A stretch of DNA of 64,000 bases from JAPWJZ01 sp964575605 (GTDB lineage: Bacteria > Pseudomonadota > Alphaproteobacteria > Micavibrionales > UBA2020): assembly GCA_964575605.1 (NCBI GenBank), contig CAZNRN010000015.1, positions 16,857-80,856 on the forward strand, read 5' to 3'. Made by a program: the position numbers and the translations under genes. The number at the start of each line of letters is the position of its first letter. Positions within the stretch are counted from its first letter, which is position 1. Shown here piece after piece: positions 26,110 to 34,587 of the stretch. The notes under the pieces are model-generated. The model ran no database searches, was not told the DNA's origin, and saw nothing but the letters and a program-made list of their open reading frames with translations.

Positions 26110-28704
26110 ATGAACTCAGAGGCAAAAGGCACCAAAATGGCTGAGAACGACAAAGACACCAAGAAGCTGAGCTTGTCCCCCAAGGGTACGCTCAGCCTGA
26201 AAGCCCCGGTCGGCGGCGCGCCCGCGCGGCAGAACGTCGCCATGGGACGCAGTGCCAAGCCGGTGGCCGTGGAGGTCAAGAAAAAGCGCGGCGCCCAGGC
26301 CGAAGCCGCAAGGCAGGCCGAGGAAAAGGCCGCGCAGGACATCCACCTGACCTCAGCCGAGAGCGAAGCCCGCAAGCGCGCCCTGCAGCAAGCGCAGGCA
26401 GCGCCCAAGGAAACCAGCACCACGCAGTACCAGTCGAAGCTCGTCATCAAGAACCAGCCGGTTGAGGAAGAAAAACCCGCCGAAGCGGCCGCACCCGAAA
26501 CGCCCGGCATGACGCCCGCCGAAAAGGCGCGCGAACAGGAACTGGCGAAAATGCGCCAGATTAACCAGTCCGAGGAAAACGAGCGCCGCCGCCGTGAAAA
26601 CGAGACGCGCACGTCGCGCCCCGCCACGGGCCTCCGCCCCGCAGCGCCCAGCGCCGACGACAAGCGCGGCGCTACGCCCGGCCGCAAGGTCGATTTCTAC
26701 GGCCGCGAAACGACCGAAAGTGCCGCAGACGAAGTTAACCGCAAGCGCGGCACCGGCCGCCTCGGCGCCAGCCAGAACCGCCGCCGCGGCGGTGGCAAGC
26801 TCACCGTTTCCCAGGTGCTGAACGACGGGTTCGAGGACCGAGATTCCAAATCGCCCTCGATGGCCGCCCAGCGACGCGCGCGCGAACGCATGCGCGCGAA
26901 AATGATGTCCGCACAGCCGCAGGCAAAACAAATCCGCGAAGTCATCGTGCCCGAAGTCATCACGGTGCAGGAACTGGCGAACCGCATGTCGGAGCGCATG
27001 ACGGACGTCGTCAAAAAACTGATGGGCCTTGGCATCATGGCAACCGGCAGCCAGCCTATCGACGCCGACACGGCGGAACTGATCGTCCATGAATTCGGCC
27101 ATACGCTGAAACGCGTTTCCGACTCCGACGTCGAAACCAGCATCATCGGCGACGCCGACAAGGACGAGCACCTGGAACACCGCCCGCCTGTCGTCACCAT
27201 CATGGGCCACGTCGACCACGGTAAAACCTCTCTGCTCGACGCCATCCGCGCGGCAGACGTCGCCTCGGGCGAAGCCGGCGGCATCACGCAGCACATCGGC
27301 GCCTACCAGATCACGACCAAGTCGAACAAGAAAATCACCTTCATCGACACCCCCGGCCACGCAGCCTTCACCGAAATGCGCGCGCGCGGCGCGGACGTCA
27401 CCGATATCGTCGTCCTCGTCGTCGCAGCCGATGACAGCGTAATGCCCCAGACCATCGAGGCTATCAGCCACGCCAAGGCTGCAGGCAAGCCGCTTATCGT
27501 CGCCATCAACAAGTGCGACCTGCCGACCGCCAACCCTAACAAAGTGCGCCAGGAGCTGCTTCAGTACGAAGTGGTGACGGAAAGCATGGGCGGTGACAGC
27601 CAGAGCGTCGAAGTTTCCGCCAAGACCAAAAAAGGCCTTGATGCGCTTGAAGAAGCCATCCTGCTGCAGGCCGAAGTCCTGCACCTGCAGGCAAACCCCG
27701 ACCGCACCGCCGTCGGCGCTGTCATTGAATCCCGCCTCGAGCAGGGCAAGGGCGCGGTTGCGACCGTGCTGGTGCAAAAAGGTACGCTGAAAACCGGCGA
27801 TATCTTCGTCTGCGGCACCGAATGGGGCCGTGTGAAGACGCTGCATGATGACCGCGGCGCGCTGGTGAAAGCCGCGCTGCCCGGCCAGCCCACCGAAGTG
27901 CAGGGCCTCACCGGCACGCCCGAGGCCGGCGACGATTTCATCGTCGTCCCCGACGAGGCGAAAGCACGCGAAGTCGCCGATTTCCGCCTGCGCAAGAAGA
28001 AAGCCCTTGCCGCCGCGAAATCGAAAGGCCGCACGCTCGACCAGATGATTTCCGACATCCAGGCGGGCTCGGCCAAGCTGCTGCCCGTCATCATCAAGGG
28101 CGACGTGCACGGCTCGATCGAGGCAATCGCCGGCGCGCTTGAAAAAGTCACCGCCGACAATTCGGAAGTCAAAGTCAACGTCATGCATACCGGCGTCGGC
28201 GCCATCACGGAATCCGACATCACGCTCGCGAACGCGTCGAAGGCCCTTATCATCGGCTTCAACGTGCGTGCGAACCCGCAGGCACGCGAACACGCCAAAC
28301 GCGACGGCGTCGAAATCCGTTACTACTCGATCATTTACGAAGTGATCGACGAAGTGAAGGCGATGCTCTCGGGTCTGCTCTCTCCCGAGATGAAGGAAAA
28401 GTTCATCGGTTACGCGGAAATCCGCAAGGTCTTCGACGTCTCGAAAGTCGGCAAGATCGCGGGCTGCTTCGTTACCGAAGGCCTCGTCAAGCGCGGCGCG
28501 AAAGTCCGCCTGCTGCGCGACAACGTCGTCATCCACACCGGTACGCTCAAAACGCTCCGCCGCTTCAAGGACGAAGTCAAGGAAGTGCAGAAGGGCTATG
28601 AATGCGGTATGGCCTTCGAAAACTACGATGACATCAAGGACGGCGACGTGATCGAGGCCTTCGAGATCGAAAGCTCGGCCCGTACGCTGGAAGGCATGGC
28701 CTAA
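26110..28704 (+). CDS. infB: Translation initiation factor IF-2
   Basis: IF-2 is the GTPase that brings initiator tRNA to the 30S subunit and joins the 50S. The 864-residue product has a long charged, low-complexity N-terminal region (residues 1-270), an IF2_N motif (VITVQELANRMSERMTDVVKKLM), then the G domain with G1 GHVDHGKTS, G3 DTPGHAAF and G4 NKCD, and beta-barrel domains to the C-terminus. The ATG at 26110 has AAGGA at good spacing; an internal ATG at 26137 (MAENDKDT) is an alternative. It directly follows nusA without ylxR. Confidence 0.97.
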   Translation: MNSEAKGTKMAENDKDTKKLSLSPKGTLSLKAPVGGAPARQNVAMGRSAKPVAVEVKKKRGAQAEAARQAEEKAAQDIHLTSAESEARKRALQQAQAAPKETSTTQYQSKLVIKNQPVEEEKPAEAAAPETPGMTPAEKAREQELAKMRQINQSEENERRRRENETRTSRPATGLRPAAPSADDKRGATPGRKVDFYGRETTESAADEVNRKRGTGRLGASQNRRRGGGKLTVSQVLNDGFEDRDSKSPSMAAQRRARERMRAKMMSAQPQAKQIREVIVPEVITVQELANRMSERMTDVVKKLMGLGIMATGSQPIDADTAELIVHEFGHTLKRVSDSDVETSIIGDADKDEHLEHRPPVVTIMGHVDHGKTSLLDAIRAADVASGEAGGITQHIGAYQITTKSNKKITFIDTPGHAAFTEMRARGADVTDIVVLVVAADDSVMPQTIEAISHAKAAGKPLIVAINKCDLPTANPNKVRQELLQYEVVTESMGGDSQSVEVSAKTKKGLDALEEAILLQAEVLHLQANPDRTAVGAVIESRLEQGKGAVATVLVQKGTLKTGDIFVCGTEWGRVKTLHDDRGALVKAALPGQPTEVQGLTGTPEAGDDFIVVPDEAKAREVADFRLRKKKALAAAKSKGRTLDQMISDIQAGSAKLLPVIIKGDVHGSIEAIAGALEKVTADNSEVKVNVMHTGVGAITESDITLANASKALIIGFNVRANPQAREHAKRDGVEIRYYSIIYEVIDEVKAMLSGLLSPEMKEKFIGYAEIRKVFDVSKVGKIAGCFVTEGLVKRGAKVRLLRDNVVIHTGTLKTLRRFKDEVKEVQKGYECGMAFENYDDIKDGDVIEAFEIESSARTLEGMA

Positions 28705-28713
28705 GGTTTAACG

Positions 28714-29133
28714 ATGAAGCGCCGTACCCCCACCTCACGTTCCGCACCGGGACAACGCCAATTGCGCGTTGGTGAGAGGATTCGCCATATTCTGGCCGAA
28801 GTGCTGCAGCGTGGCGAACTGTTCGACCCGGTGCTGGCGAACGCCAGCCTCATCACCATCACCTCGGTCGAAGTCGGCCCCGACCTGAAACACGCGACCG
28901 CATATGTCATGCCGCTCGGCGGCAAGAACGCGGATGAAATCGTCCACGCGCTGAACCGCGCGCAGGGCTATTTCCGCTCGCAGATCGCGCCCGAGCTTGA
29001 AATGCGCTATTCGCCCAAGGTTTCCTTCCGCATCGACCACAGCTTCGAGCAAGCCGATGTCATCGAAAAAATCCTGCGCCAGGACCGCGTCCAGAAAGAC
29101 GTGACGGCGCGCGATGACGACGACGAAGCCTGA
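28714..29133 (+). CDS. rbfA: Ribosome-binding factor A
   Basis: RbfA binds the 30S subunit during late 16S rRNA maturation and cold adaptation. The 139-residue product has the compact KH-like fold motifs: RQLRVGERIRHILAEVLQRGE at the start, TITSVEVGPDLKHATAYVMPLG in the middle, and the typical APELEMRYSPKVSFRIDHSFEQAD near the end, followed by a charged tail. It starts 9 bp after infB and ends 2 bp before truB. Confidence 0.95.
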   Translation: MKRRTPTSRSAPGQRQLRVGERIRHILAEVLQRGELFDPVLANASLITITSVEVGPDLKHATAYVMPLGGKNADEIVHALNRAQGYFRSQIAPELEMRYSPKVSFRIDHSFEQADVIEKILRQDRVQKDVTARDDDDEA

Positions 29134-29135
29134 AA

Positions 29136-30068
29136 ATGGGAAAACATAAAAAAGGCAACCCGATCAGCGGCTGGCTGAACCTCGACAAGCCGCTGGGCAT
29201 GACCTCGACACAGGCCATCGGCAAAGTGCGCCGCATCCTTTCCGCCCAGAAGCTGGGGCATGCCGGCACGCTCGACCCGCTGGCGACGGGCATCCTGCCG
29301 ATCGCGCTGGGCGAGGCGACCAAGACCATCCCCTTCGCGCAGGACGCCGACAAGGTGTACCGCTTTACCGTCAAATGGGGCGTGGCCACCACGACTGACG
29401 ACGCCGAGGGGCAGCCCGTTAATACATCCGATAAACGCCCGAGCGCAGCCGAAATCACTGCCCTGCTCCCCCGCTTTACCGGCAACATCAGCCAGGTGCC
29501 GCCCCAGTTTTCGGCCATCAAGGTCGACGGGGAGCGCGCCTATGACCTTGCCCGCGAAGGCCAGCGCCTCGACCTCGAGCCTCGGCAGGTAACCGTCTAT
29601 GGCTTCCGTGCCGTTAATATTAATAAAGATGAAGCCGAATTCGAGTTGAATTGCAGCAAAGGGACCTATGTCAGGTCTATCGCCCGCGATATGGGGGAGA
29701 TTCTGGGCTGCTTCGGCCATGTGACAGTATTGCGCCGCCTCGCGGTTGGTAATTTTACAGAAGAAACCGCGATTTCACTGGACGGACTGGAGAAATTGGT
29801 GCAATCTGCCGCTCCTGATCAGGTTCTTCTGCCTGTGGAGACCGTGCTGGACGACATCCCGGCACTGGCCATGACAGCAGAGGAGGTCAGCCGGATACGG
29901 CAAGGACAGACGATCAGATTTTTATCCCGTCAGGATATCGACCGTTTTTCGGTCGCTGGGATCGACGAGATGACGGATCTGGTGCTGGCCATCGGGCAGA
30001 ACAAGCCCGTCGCCCTGCTTGAGAAACAGGGTATCGAGCTTCATCCGGTCAAAGTATTTAACCTTTAA
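29136..30068 (+). CDS. truB: tRNA pseudouridine(55) synthase TruB
   Basis: TruB forms pseudouridine 55 in the T-loop of tRNAs. The catalytic aspartate lies in the conserved KLGHAGTLDPLATGILPIALGEATK motif (near residue 48), preceded by GWLNLDKPLGMTS. Further family strands are SAIKVDGERAYDLAREG and CSKGTYVRSIARDMG. The C-terminal half carries a PUA-like region. Length is 310 residues. It sits 2 bp after rbfA and 17 bp before rpsO. Confidence 0.97.
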   Translation: MGKHKKGNPISGWLNLDKPLGMTSTQAIGKVRRILSAQKLGHAGTLDPLATGILPIALGEATKTIPFAQDADKVYRFTVKWGVATTTDDAEGQPVNTSDKRPSAAEITALLPRFTGNISQVPPQFSAIKVDGERAYDLAREGQRLDLEPRQVTVYGFRAVNINKDEAEFELNCSKGTYVRSIARDMGEILGCFGHVTVLRRLAVGNFTEETAISLDGLEKLVQSAAPDQVLLPVETVLDDIPALAMTAEEVSRIRQGQTIRFLSRQDIDRFSVAGIDEMTDLVLAIGQNKPVALLEKQGIELHPVKVFNL

Positions 30069-30085
30069 ACTCATAGGAGTATTCG

Positions 30086-30355
30086 ATGTCGCTCGCAAAC
30101 AAGACGAAGTCGGAAGTCATCAAGAAGTATGCTACGACCCAGAAAGATACCGGTTCACCCGAAGTGCAGGTGGCGATCCTCACCCAGCGCATTAACGGCC
30201 TGACCGAACACATGAAAACCCATAAGAAAGATATGGGCAGCCGCCGCGGCCTTCTCCTGCTGGTTTCCCAGCGCCGCCGCCAGCTGAACTACCTGAAGAA
30301 AGTCGACGCACGCCGCTACGAGAAGCTGATCGACAGCCTCGGCCTGCGCCGCTAA
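30086..30355 (+). CDS. rpsO: 30S ribosomal protein S15
   Basis: S15 binds 16S rRNA helices 20-22 and organises the central domain of the 30S subunit. The 89-residue product is full-length with the family motifs TGSPEVQVAILTQRINGLTEHMKTHKKD and RRGLLLLVSQRRRQLNYLKK. TAGGAG lies 5 bases before the ATG. A strong intrinsic terminator follows. In most proteobacteria pnp comes next; here it is 10.6 kb away. Confidence 0.98.
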   Translation: MSLANKTKSEVIKKYATTQKDTGSPEVQVAILTQRINGLTEHMKTHKKDMGSRRGLLLLVSQRRRQLNYLKKVDARRYEKLIDSLGLRR

Positions 30356-30376
30356 TCTCCGGATAGCGAACAGATT

Positions 30377-30410
30377 AAGAAGCCGCCCCTCAACGGGCGG
30401 CTTCTTTTTT
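30377..30410 (+). terminator. Intrinsic terminator after rpsO
   Basis: AAGAAGCCGCCC (30377-30388) pairs with GGGCGGCTTCTT (30395-30406), a 12-bp stem with a 6-nt loop, followed by TTTT. It ends the rimP-to-rpsO operon. Confidence 0.93.
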
Positions 30411-30506
30411 ATGCCAATTTCATAGAGGGTTTAGATCATACCTCTGCTCTGCTATGCTTTCCCTATCAAGCCATTGCGACTCATAAGACTCCACGAAGGA
30501 TTTTCA

Positions 30507-31121
30507 ATGAAATTCGAGGACACAGGCCTACCCAGCCACCCGACAATCGAAAAGGCATTCAACGAACTGCGCCGTTTTGACAAATCCGATGAATTCACGA
30601 CGCGTGGTGTATTGATAGCAAAACTGGTGGCAGACCATGGCGTCAACAAGACGCCGGAAGCCATCGCAGCCGGCCTCTTCGTGCCCCTGACGCAGGACCA
30701 CGGGCCGGTCGCGCTGGCCAAGGCCGACCTTCCCGCCAAAGTGCCTGAAATCGTGCAATCGGTCTTTTCCTTTGGCGCTGCCAGCATGCAGGGCGTCGAT
30801 ACGGCGGCGCTTTACGGCGCGCTTGATCCTTCGGTGCGCACGGTCATATTGGCCTCCAGCATCCGCATGTTCGAGCTGACGGCGAACGAGCTCGACAACA
30901 GCCTGAAGAAAACCGACGAGGATGGCCGCAAGAGCCTTTCGGCCATGCTGCTGCCCGTCAAGGAATTCACGCAGATGGTGAAGGCCGCCGAGCCCGACGA
31001 GGCCGCGCTGGTGCAAAAATGCGAAGATTACGTGACGCGCATTGAAAAGAGCCTGAACACGGTCGGCATCAAGCTGAACCCGGCCGCAAAAGACGTCAAG
31101 CCGCCAAGGCCTTCTCGCTAA
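30507..31121 (+). CDS. Hypothetical cytosolic helical protein
   Basis: The 204-residue product has no signal peptide or transmembrane segment and appears mostly helical. The segment KLVADHGVNKTPEAIAAGLFVPLTQ faintly recalls the HD-domain region of RelA/SpoT-like proteins, but the metal-binding HD pair is not visible, so I do not assign the family. The ATG at 30507 is chosen because AAGGA lies 9 bases upstream; the open frame starts at 30474. It is the only plus-strand gene in the island between rpsO and pnp and converges on the lipoprotein gene. Confidence 0.7.
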   Translation: MKFEDTGLPSHPTIEKAFNELRRFDKSDEFTTRGVLIAKLVADHGVNKTPEAIAAGLFVPLTQDHGPVALAKADLPAKVPEIVQSVFSFGAASMQGVDTAALYGALDPSVRTVILASSIRMFELTANELDNSLKKTDEDGRKSLSAMLLPVKEFTQMVKAAEPDEAALVQKCEDYVTRIEKSLNTVGIKLNPAAKDVKPPRPSR

Positions 31122-31131
31122 GTCCGTCCCG

Positions 31132-31548
31132 TTAACGCCCGTCGAAAACCCTGACCGTATCCGACATCGATTCCTGGTCGAGGCGCATGGCCACAGTGAC
31201 CGTGCGCGGGTAATTGCATGACATGCAGGCCTCGCCAGAAGACGCGATGCGCTGCGCTTCCTTCAGCGCATAGTTCGGGCGCGCGCGGCCCTGTCCCCGC
31301 ATATGTTCGCCCTTGAAGCAGTTGACATCCATGGTATACGGCGCGCGCTTCACCGTCACGGGGCCGGGGGCGGTCATGGTATAGGTGTCGTTGCCGCTCT
31401 GCACCACACAGGTCACGCCCTGCATGCCGGGCGTGTTCACGGTGATGGTCTGGTAAGGCGTACGGCTGTTGTCCACCTGCTGCGGTTTTTCTGCGCAGGC
31501 GGAGAGCAGTACGGCCGCCGCCAGCAACATTGCAAATTTCGCGTTCAT
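31132..31548 (-). CDS. Small predicted lipoprotein
   Basis: The 138-residue product has a lipoprotein signal peptide with lipobox LLSAC (Cys18), so it should be lipidated and tethered to a membrane. The mature domain contains four further cysteines, including a CMSC pair (EACMSCNYPRTVTVAM). No family is recognised. Its start overlaps the end of the upstream membrane-anchored gene by four bases, so it is the last gene of the histidine phosphatase operon. Confidence 0.8.
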   Translation of the reverse strand: MNAKFAMLLAAAVLLSACAEKPQQVDNSRTPYQTITVNTPGMQGVTCVVQSGNDTYTMTAPGPVTVKRAPYTMDVNCFKGEHMRGQGRARPNYALKEAQRIASSGEACMSCNYPRTVTVAMRLDQESMSDTVRVFDGR

Positions 31549-32498
31549 GCGCGGTCATCCCTCTTTGTCAGTAATTCATAAAGTTTGGGCGCCATCAATA
31601 CTGCGATCACCACCGCGGCCATCAGCACCGTCACCCACATGATCCAGGCCATCATGTCGTCGGTATCGACTTCGACCTGCTTCTTCTTGTCTTCCTCTGC
31701 GGGTTCCTTGATATCTTCCTTTGGTGCCTCTTCGGTCACGACGGGCGCGGGCGGCGGCAGCGGCGCGGCCACAGGCGGTTTGACAGCCTTGACCTTGGGC
31801 GCGTTGGCGGCAATCAGGTCGGCCGCAAACAGGCGGAAGTTGTCACGTACAAAATCAATGTCGTTTTCGCCTGTGAACGAGCTATAGGCGGTGGCATAGA
31901 CCGCGCGGCCCTTCACGTTCATGACGCCGACGGCCAGCGCCATCATGACATCAATAGTGCCTTGTTCCGTCTGCGCGCCGTAGTTGCCTTGCATCAATAT
32001 GGCGTAGGACGCGGGCTGGTTCAGGATGGTGCCGAGGCGTTTCATCACGCCGACTTCCATCTTCGTCTCGACCGCGTATTTTTCCTGCATATAGGCCGAT
32101 GCCGCGCCAAGGCCGTCACTGACGTCTTTTTCCTGCGACCAGTCGCCGCCGCCCGCCTCCGCCGACAGCTGCGCTTTCAGTTGCTCATACGTAGCGTCGT
32201 TGACGGCGGGTGTACCCTGCAGCGTCATGACAGTGATGTATTTCTTGAACCCCGCCTGCGGGTTGGCCTGCATGGCCTTCAGGTCGGCATTGGAAATATA
32301 GATGCCCAGCATCACATGCGTGGGCGGCACGAACTGCTGCGCCGCCTGGTCGAATTGCGGATTGGAGCCGTAAATCTCGGTAAAGCCGGGCAGTACCGGC
32401 AGCGTTATTGCCGCGCCGCCGACATCGATCGTCTTCGCCCCCGCCGGCAGCGGCAGGAGCAGAAGGAAGGCCAGGATCATGCCTGCCAGAAACTTCAT
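31545..32498 (-). CDS. Secreted protein with C-terminal membrane anchor
   Basis: The 317-residue product has an N-terminal signal peptide (MKFLAGMILAFLLLLPLPAGAK), a periplasmic domain of about 210 residues, a Pro/Glu/Lys-rich stalk (about residues 240-275) and a C-terminal transmembrane helix (AWIMWVTVLMAAVVIAVLMA) with a short basic cytosolic tail (KRDDRA). This is a type I membrane topology. No known domain is recognised. Its start shares one base with the stop of the last histidine phosphatase (32498), and it overlaps the lipoprotein gene by four bases, so all are translationally coupled. Confidence 0.8.
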   Translation of the reverse strand: MKFLAGMILAFLLLLPLPAGAKTIDVGGAAITLPVLPGFTEIYGSNPQFDQAAQQFVPPTHVMLGIYISNADLKAMQANPQAGFKKYITVMTLQGTPAVNDATYEQLKAQLSAEAGGGDWSQEKDVSDGLGAASAYMQEKYAVETKMEVGVMKRLGTILNQPASYAILMQGNYGAQTEQGTIDVMMALAVGVMNVKGRAVYATAYSSFTGENDIDFVRDNFRLFAADLIAANAPKVKAVKPPVAAPLPPPAPVVTEEAPKEDIKEPAEEDKKKQVEVDTDDMMAWIMWVTVLMAAVVIAVLMAPKLYELLTKRDDRA

Positions 32499-33157
32499 TA
32501 CGCTTTCGGCCCCTTCGGTTTGGGCGCGTCGATCTGGTAGTTTTTCACCAGCTTGCCGTCCTCGAATTCATAAACGACAGGCGTTGCGTTGGGCACGCCG
32601 TGACGGTTGGACCAGATATCTTCGGTCGGTACAGGGCGTATGCCCGCCGCGATTTCAAAGGCGATCATGATGCCGGAATGGCAGGAGACCAGCACCGTTT
32701 CGCCGCGTTCCATGTGCGGCACGATGACTTCGTCATAGAATTTCTTGGTGCGCTCAACCATCTGCTCGTCGCTCTCGCCGTTGGGCAGCGCGACGGTGTA
32801 TTTGTGCGGATAGGCCAGGATTTCGGGGTCCGTCAGCTTGTTCCGCGCCGTGAAATCGCCGCTGTCGCCTTCCACGATTTCGACACGCTGCTCGATGTTC
32901 CAGGAGCCATCGGGATTTTTCAGGTGGTTGTTGGTGCCCGAATTTTCCAGCGCGATCGCCGCGGTGTTAAAGGCGCGTTTCAGGGTGGAACTATAGGCCT
33001 TGTCGAAGACGAAGCCTTCGATGCGGGCACCCGCCTCTTTCGCCTGCTCCTCGCCCTTGGCGGTGAGTTCGACGTCGTGCAGGCCGGTCATGTAATGCAG
33101 CACGTTATAGGGCGTCTGTCCGTGCCTGAAAAGCACGAGGGTGCCTTTGGTTGCCAT
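32498..33157 (-). CDS. Histidine phosphatase family protein (phosphoglycerate mutase-like), paralog 5
   Basis: The 219-residue product has the catalytic FRHGQTPYN motif at the N-terminus, SSTLKRAFNT for the phosphate-binding Arg, EGDSGDFTARN with the putative acid Glu, and SCHSGIMIAFE with the second His. These are the four core active-site elements of the branch-1 histidine phosphatases. The sequence is clearly related to phosphoglycerate mutase but lacks its substrate loop (WRRSYD), so the substrate is probably different. It is the last of five tandem paralogs; its stop overlaps the start of the membrane-anchored gene. Confidence 0.85.
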   Translation of the reverse strand: MATKGTLVLFRHGQTPYNVLHYMTGLHDVELTAKGEEQAKEAGARIEGFVFDKAYSSTLKRAFNTAAIALENSGTNNHLKNPDGSWNIEQRVEIVEGDSGDFTARNKLTDPEILAYPHKYTVALPNGESDEQMVERTKKFYDEVIVPHMERGETVLVSCHSGIMIAFEIAAGIRPVPTEDIWSNRHGVPNATPVVYEFEDGKLVKNYQIDAPKPKGPKA

Positions 33158-33207
33158 GGTAAAATCCCCTGATGAAGATAGGGCGAGTATAGACTATATA
33201 TATGCGC

Positions 33208-33891
33208 TTACCAAGACTTGATATGCCCTGGTTTTGGCGGGGTATTTGCGTTTGCGGGCGGGCAGCCGATGAATGAATCGGCGACCATTTTTCCGTCTTC
33301 GAAATCAATTTTCAGCGCGGCCGTATTGGGCAGGCGGCGCTTGGTCGCCCACAAACCTTCCGGCCCCAACACCTCGAGGCCGAGGATAGCGTCGAAGGCA
33401 TGCATCACGCCCGCATGCGAGACGACCAATACGGTTTCGCCACGGTCGATGCGCGGCTTGACTTCGGTATCATAGAAATCCTTCACGCGTGCGATGAACT
33501 GCACGTCGCTCTCGCCATTCGGCAGCGGCGCGCCGTGCTTGCGTTCAAACGCCAGCACCTTCGGGTCGTTCAGCATGAGGCCGGTGAAATCACCAGCGTC
33601 GCATTCCATGATTTCCTTGTGGCGGGAAATATTCCAGCTGCCGTCTGCATTTTTCAAATGGCTGTTGGTGCCCGCCGCATCCAGCGCCAGCGCGGCGGTA
33701 TTGAAGGCGCGGCTGAGCGTCGAGGCATAGGCGGCATCAAAACGGTACGGGCCAATAATTTTGCCGGCATCCCGCGCCTGCTGTTCGCCTTCGGGCGTCA
33801 GCGGCACATCGGCATGGCCGGCCATGCGCTGCTCGGCGTTATAGGTCGTCTGCCCGTGGCGGAGCAGGATAAGCGTGCCCTTGACAGCCAT
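33208..33891 (-). CDS. Histidine phosphatase family protein, paralog 4
   Basis: The 227-residue product carries LLRHGQTTYN, ASTLSRAFNT, ECDAGDFTGLM and VSHAGVMHAFD, giving both catalytic histidines, the conserved Arg and the acidic residue. It shares the array's distinctive GTNSHLKNADGSWNI segment, absent from classical phosphoglycerate mutases. The C-terminus is Pro-rich (CPPANANTPPKPG). It begins 1 base after the stop of paralog 3, and a 50-bp gap separates it from paralog 5, the largest gap in the array. It is a phosphatase or mutase of unknown substrate. Confidence 0.85.
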   Translation of the reverse strand: MAVKGTLILLRHGQTTYNAEQRMAGHADVPLTPEGEQQARDAGKIIGPYRFDAAYASTLSRAFNTAALALDAAGTNSHLKNADGSWNISRHKEIMECDAGDFTGLMLNDPKVLAFERKHGAPLPNGESDVQFIARVKDFYDTEVKPRIDRGETVLVVSHAGVMHAFDAILGLEVLGPEGLWATKRRLPNTAALKIDFEDGKMVADSFIGCPPANANTPPKPGHIKSW

Positions 33892-33892
33892 A

Positions 33893-34582
33893 TCAAGTGC
33901 CGAATTTCGGGGGCGCGGGTTTCTTGTTGCCGTTCGCGGGAATGGGCGAGGCCAGCTCGACGGGGTTGAGCACCTGGTAATGGCGCGCTTTTACCCCATC
34001 TTCGTATTCCACCACTGTGGGCGTCGCGTTCGGGATGCGCCCGCGGCTGGCGTCGTCAGGCGCCGCAAGCCCCAGCACTTCGTCAAAGGCGCGCATGATG
34101 CCGGCGTGGGAAACGACCAGTACGGTTTCGCCGCGAGCGAGGCGGGGCAGCAGTTCTTCGTCAAAGAACCTTTGCACGCGTTCCACTACCTGTTTCTGGC
34201 TTTCGCCACCGGGCAGGGGGCGGTCGTAACGGCGTTCGAAAGCCAAGATTTCAGGGTCGGTCTTGTGGTTGCGGCCCGAGAATTCGCCGCAATCCAGCTC
34301 GATGATTTCGCGGCGCTGCTCGATATCGAAGCTGCCGTCGGGTTTTTTCAGGTGGTCGTTGGTGCCGGATGCTTTCAGCGCCTTGGCCGCGGTATTGAAC
34401 GCGCGCCCCAGCGTAGAACTATAAGCCTTGTCGAAAATAAAGGTCGTGATCAGCGCGCCCGCCGCATCCGCCTGCGCCTCGCCGACGGCGTTCAGGGGGA
34501 TATCGCGCTGGCCGGTCATCAGCTTTTGCGCGTTATAATCGGTCTGGCCGTGACGCAGAATAACCAATGTGCCTTTAACCAT
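33893..34582 (-). CDS. Histidine phosphatase family protein, paralog 3
   Basis: The 229-residue product starts MVKGTLVILRHGQTDYN, aligning with the starts of its neighbours, which is why I prefer ATG 34582 to the GTG at 34591 (the GTG would overlap the upstream stop as GTGA). Core motifs are SSTLGRAFNT, ELDCGEFSGRN and VSHAGIMRAFDE, so the catalytic set appears complete. It shares KASGTNDHLKKPDGSFDI with paralogs 4 and 5. The tail is Pro/Lys-rich (NGNKKPAPPKFG). Substrate unknown. Confidence 0.85.
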   Translation of the reverse strand: MVKGTLVILRHGQTDYNAQKLMTGQRDIPLNAVGEAQADAAGALITTFIFDKAYSSTLGRAFNTAAKALKASGTNDHLKKPDGSFDIEQRREIIELDCGEFSGRNHKTDPEILAFERRYDRPLPGGESQKQVVERVQRFFDEELLPRLARGETVLVVSHAGIMRAFDEVLGLAAPDDASRGRIPNATPTVVEYEDGVKARHYQVLNPVELASPIPANGNKKPAPPKFGT

Positions 34583-34587
34583 GTTTA

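Noticed and set aside
24140..26125. Long open frame antisense to nusA (about 660 codons)
   Set aside because: Its product is a low-complexity His/Asp/Val/Ala-rich shadow of the GC-rich nusA codon pattern, with no domain; nusA itself is unmistakable.
26353..28536. Long open frame antisense to infB (about 727 codons)
   Set aside because: Mirror-frame artefact of high third-position GC in infB; no recognisable motifs.
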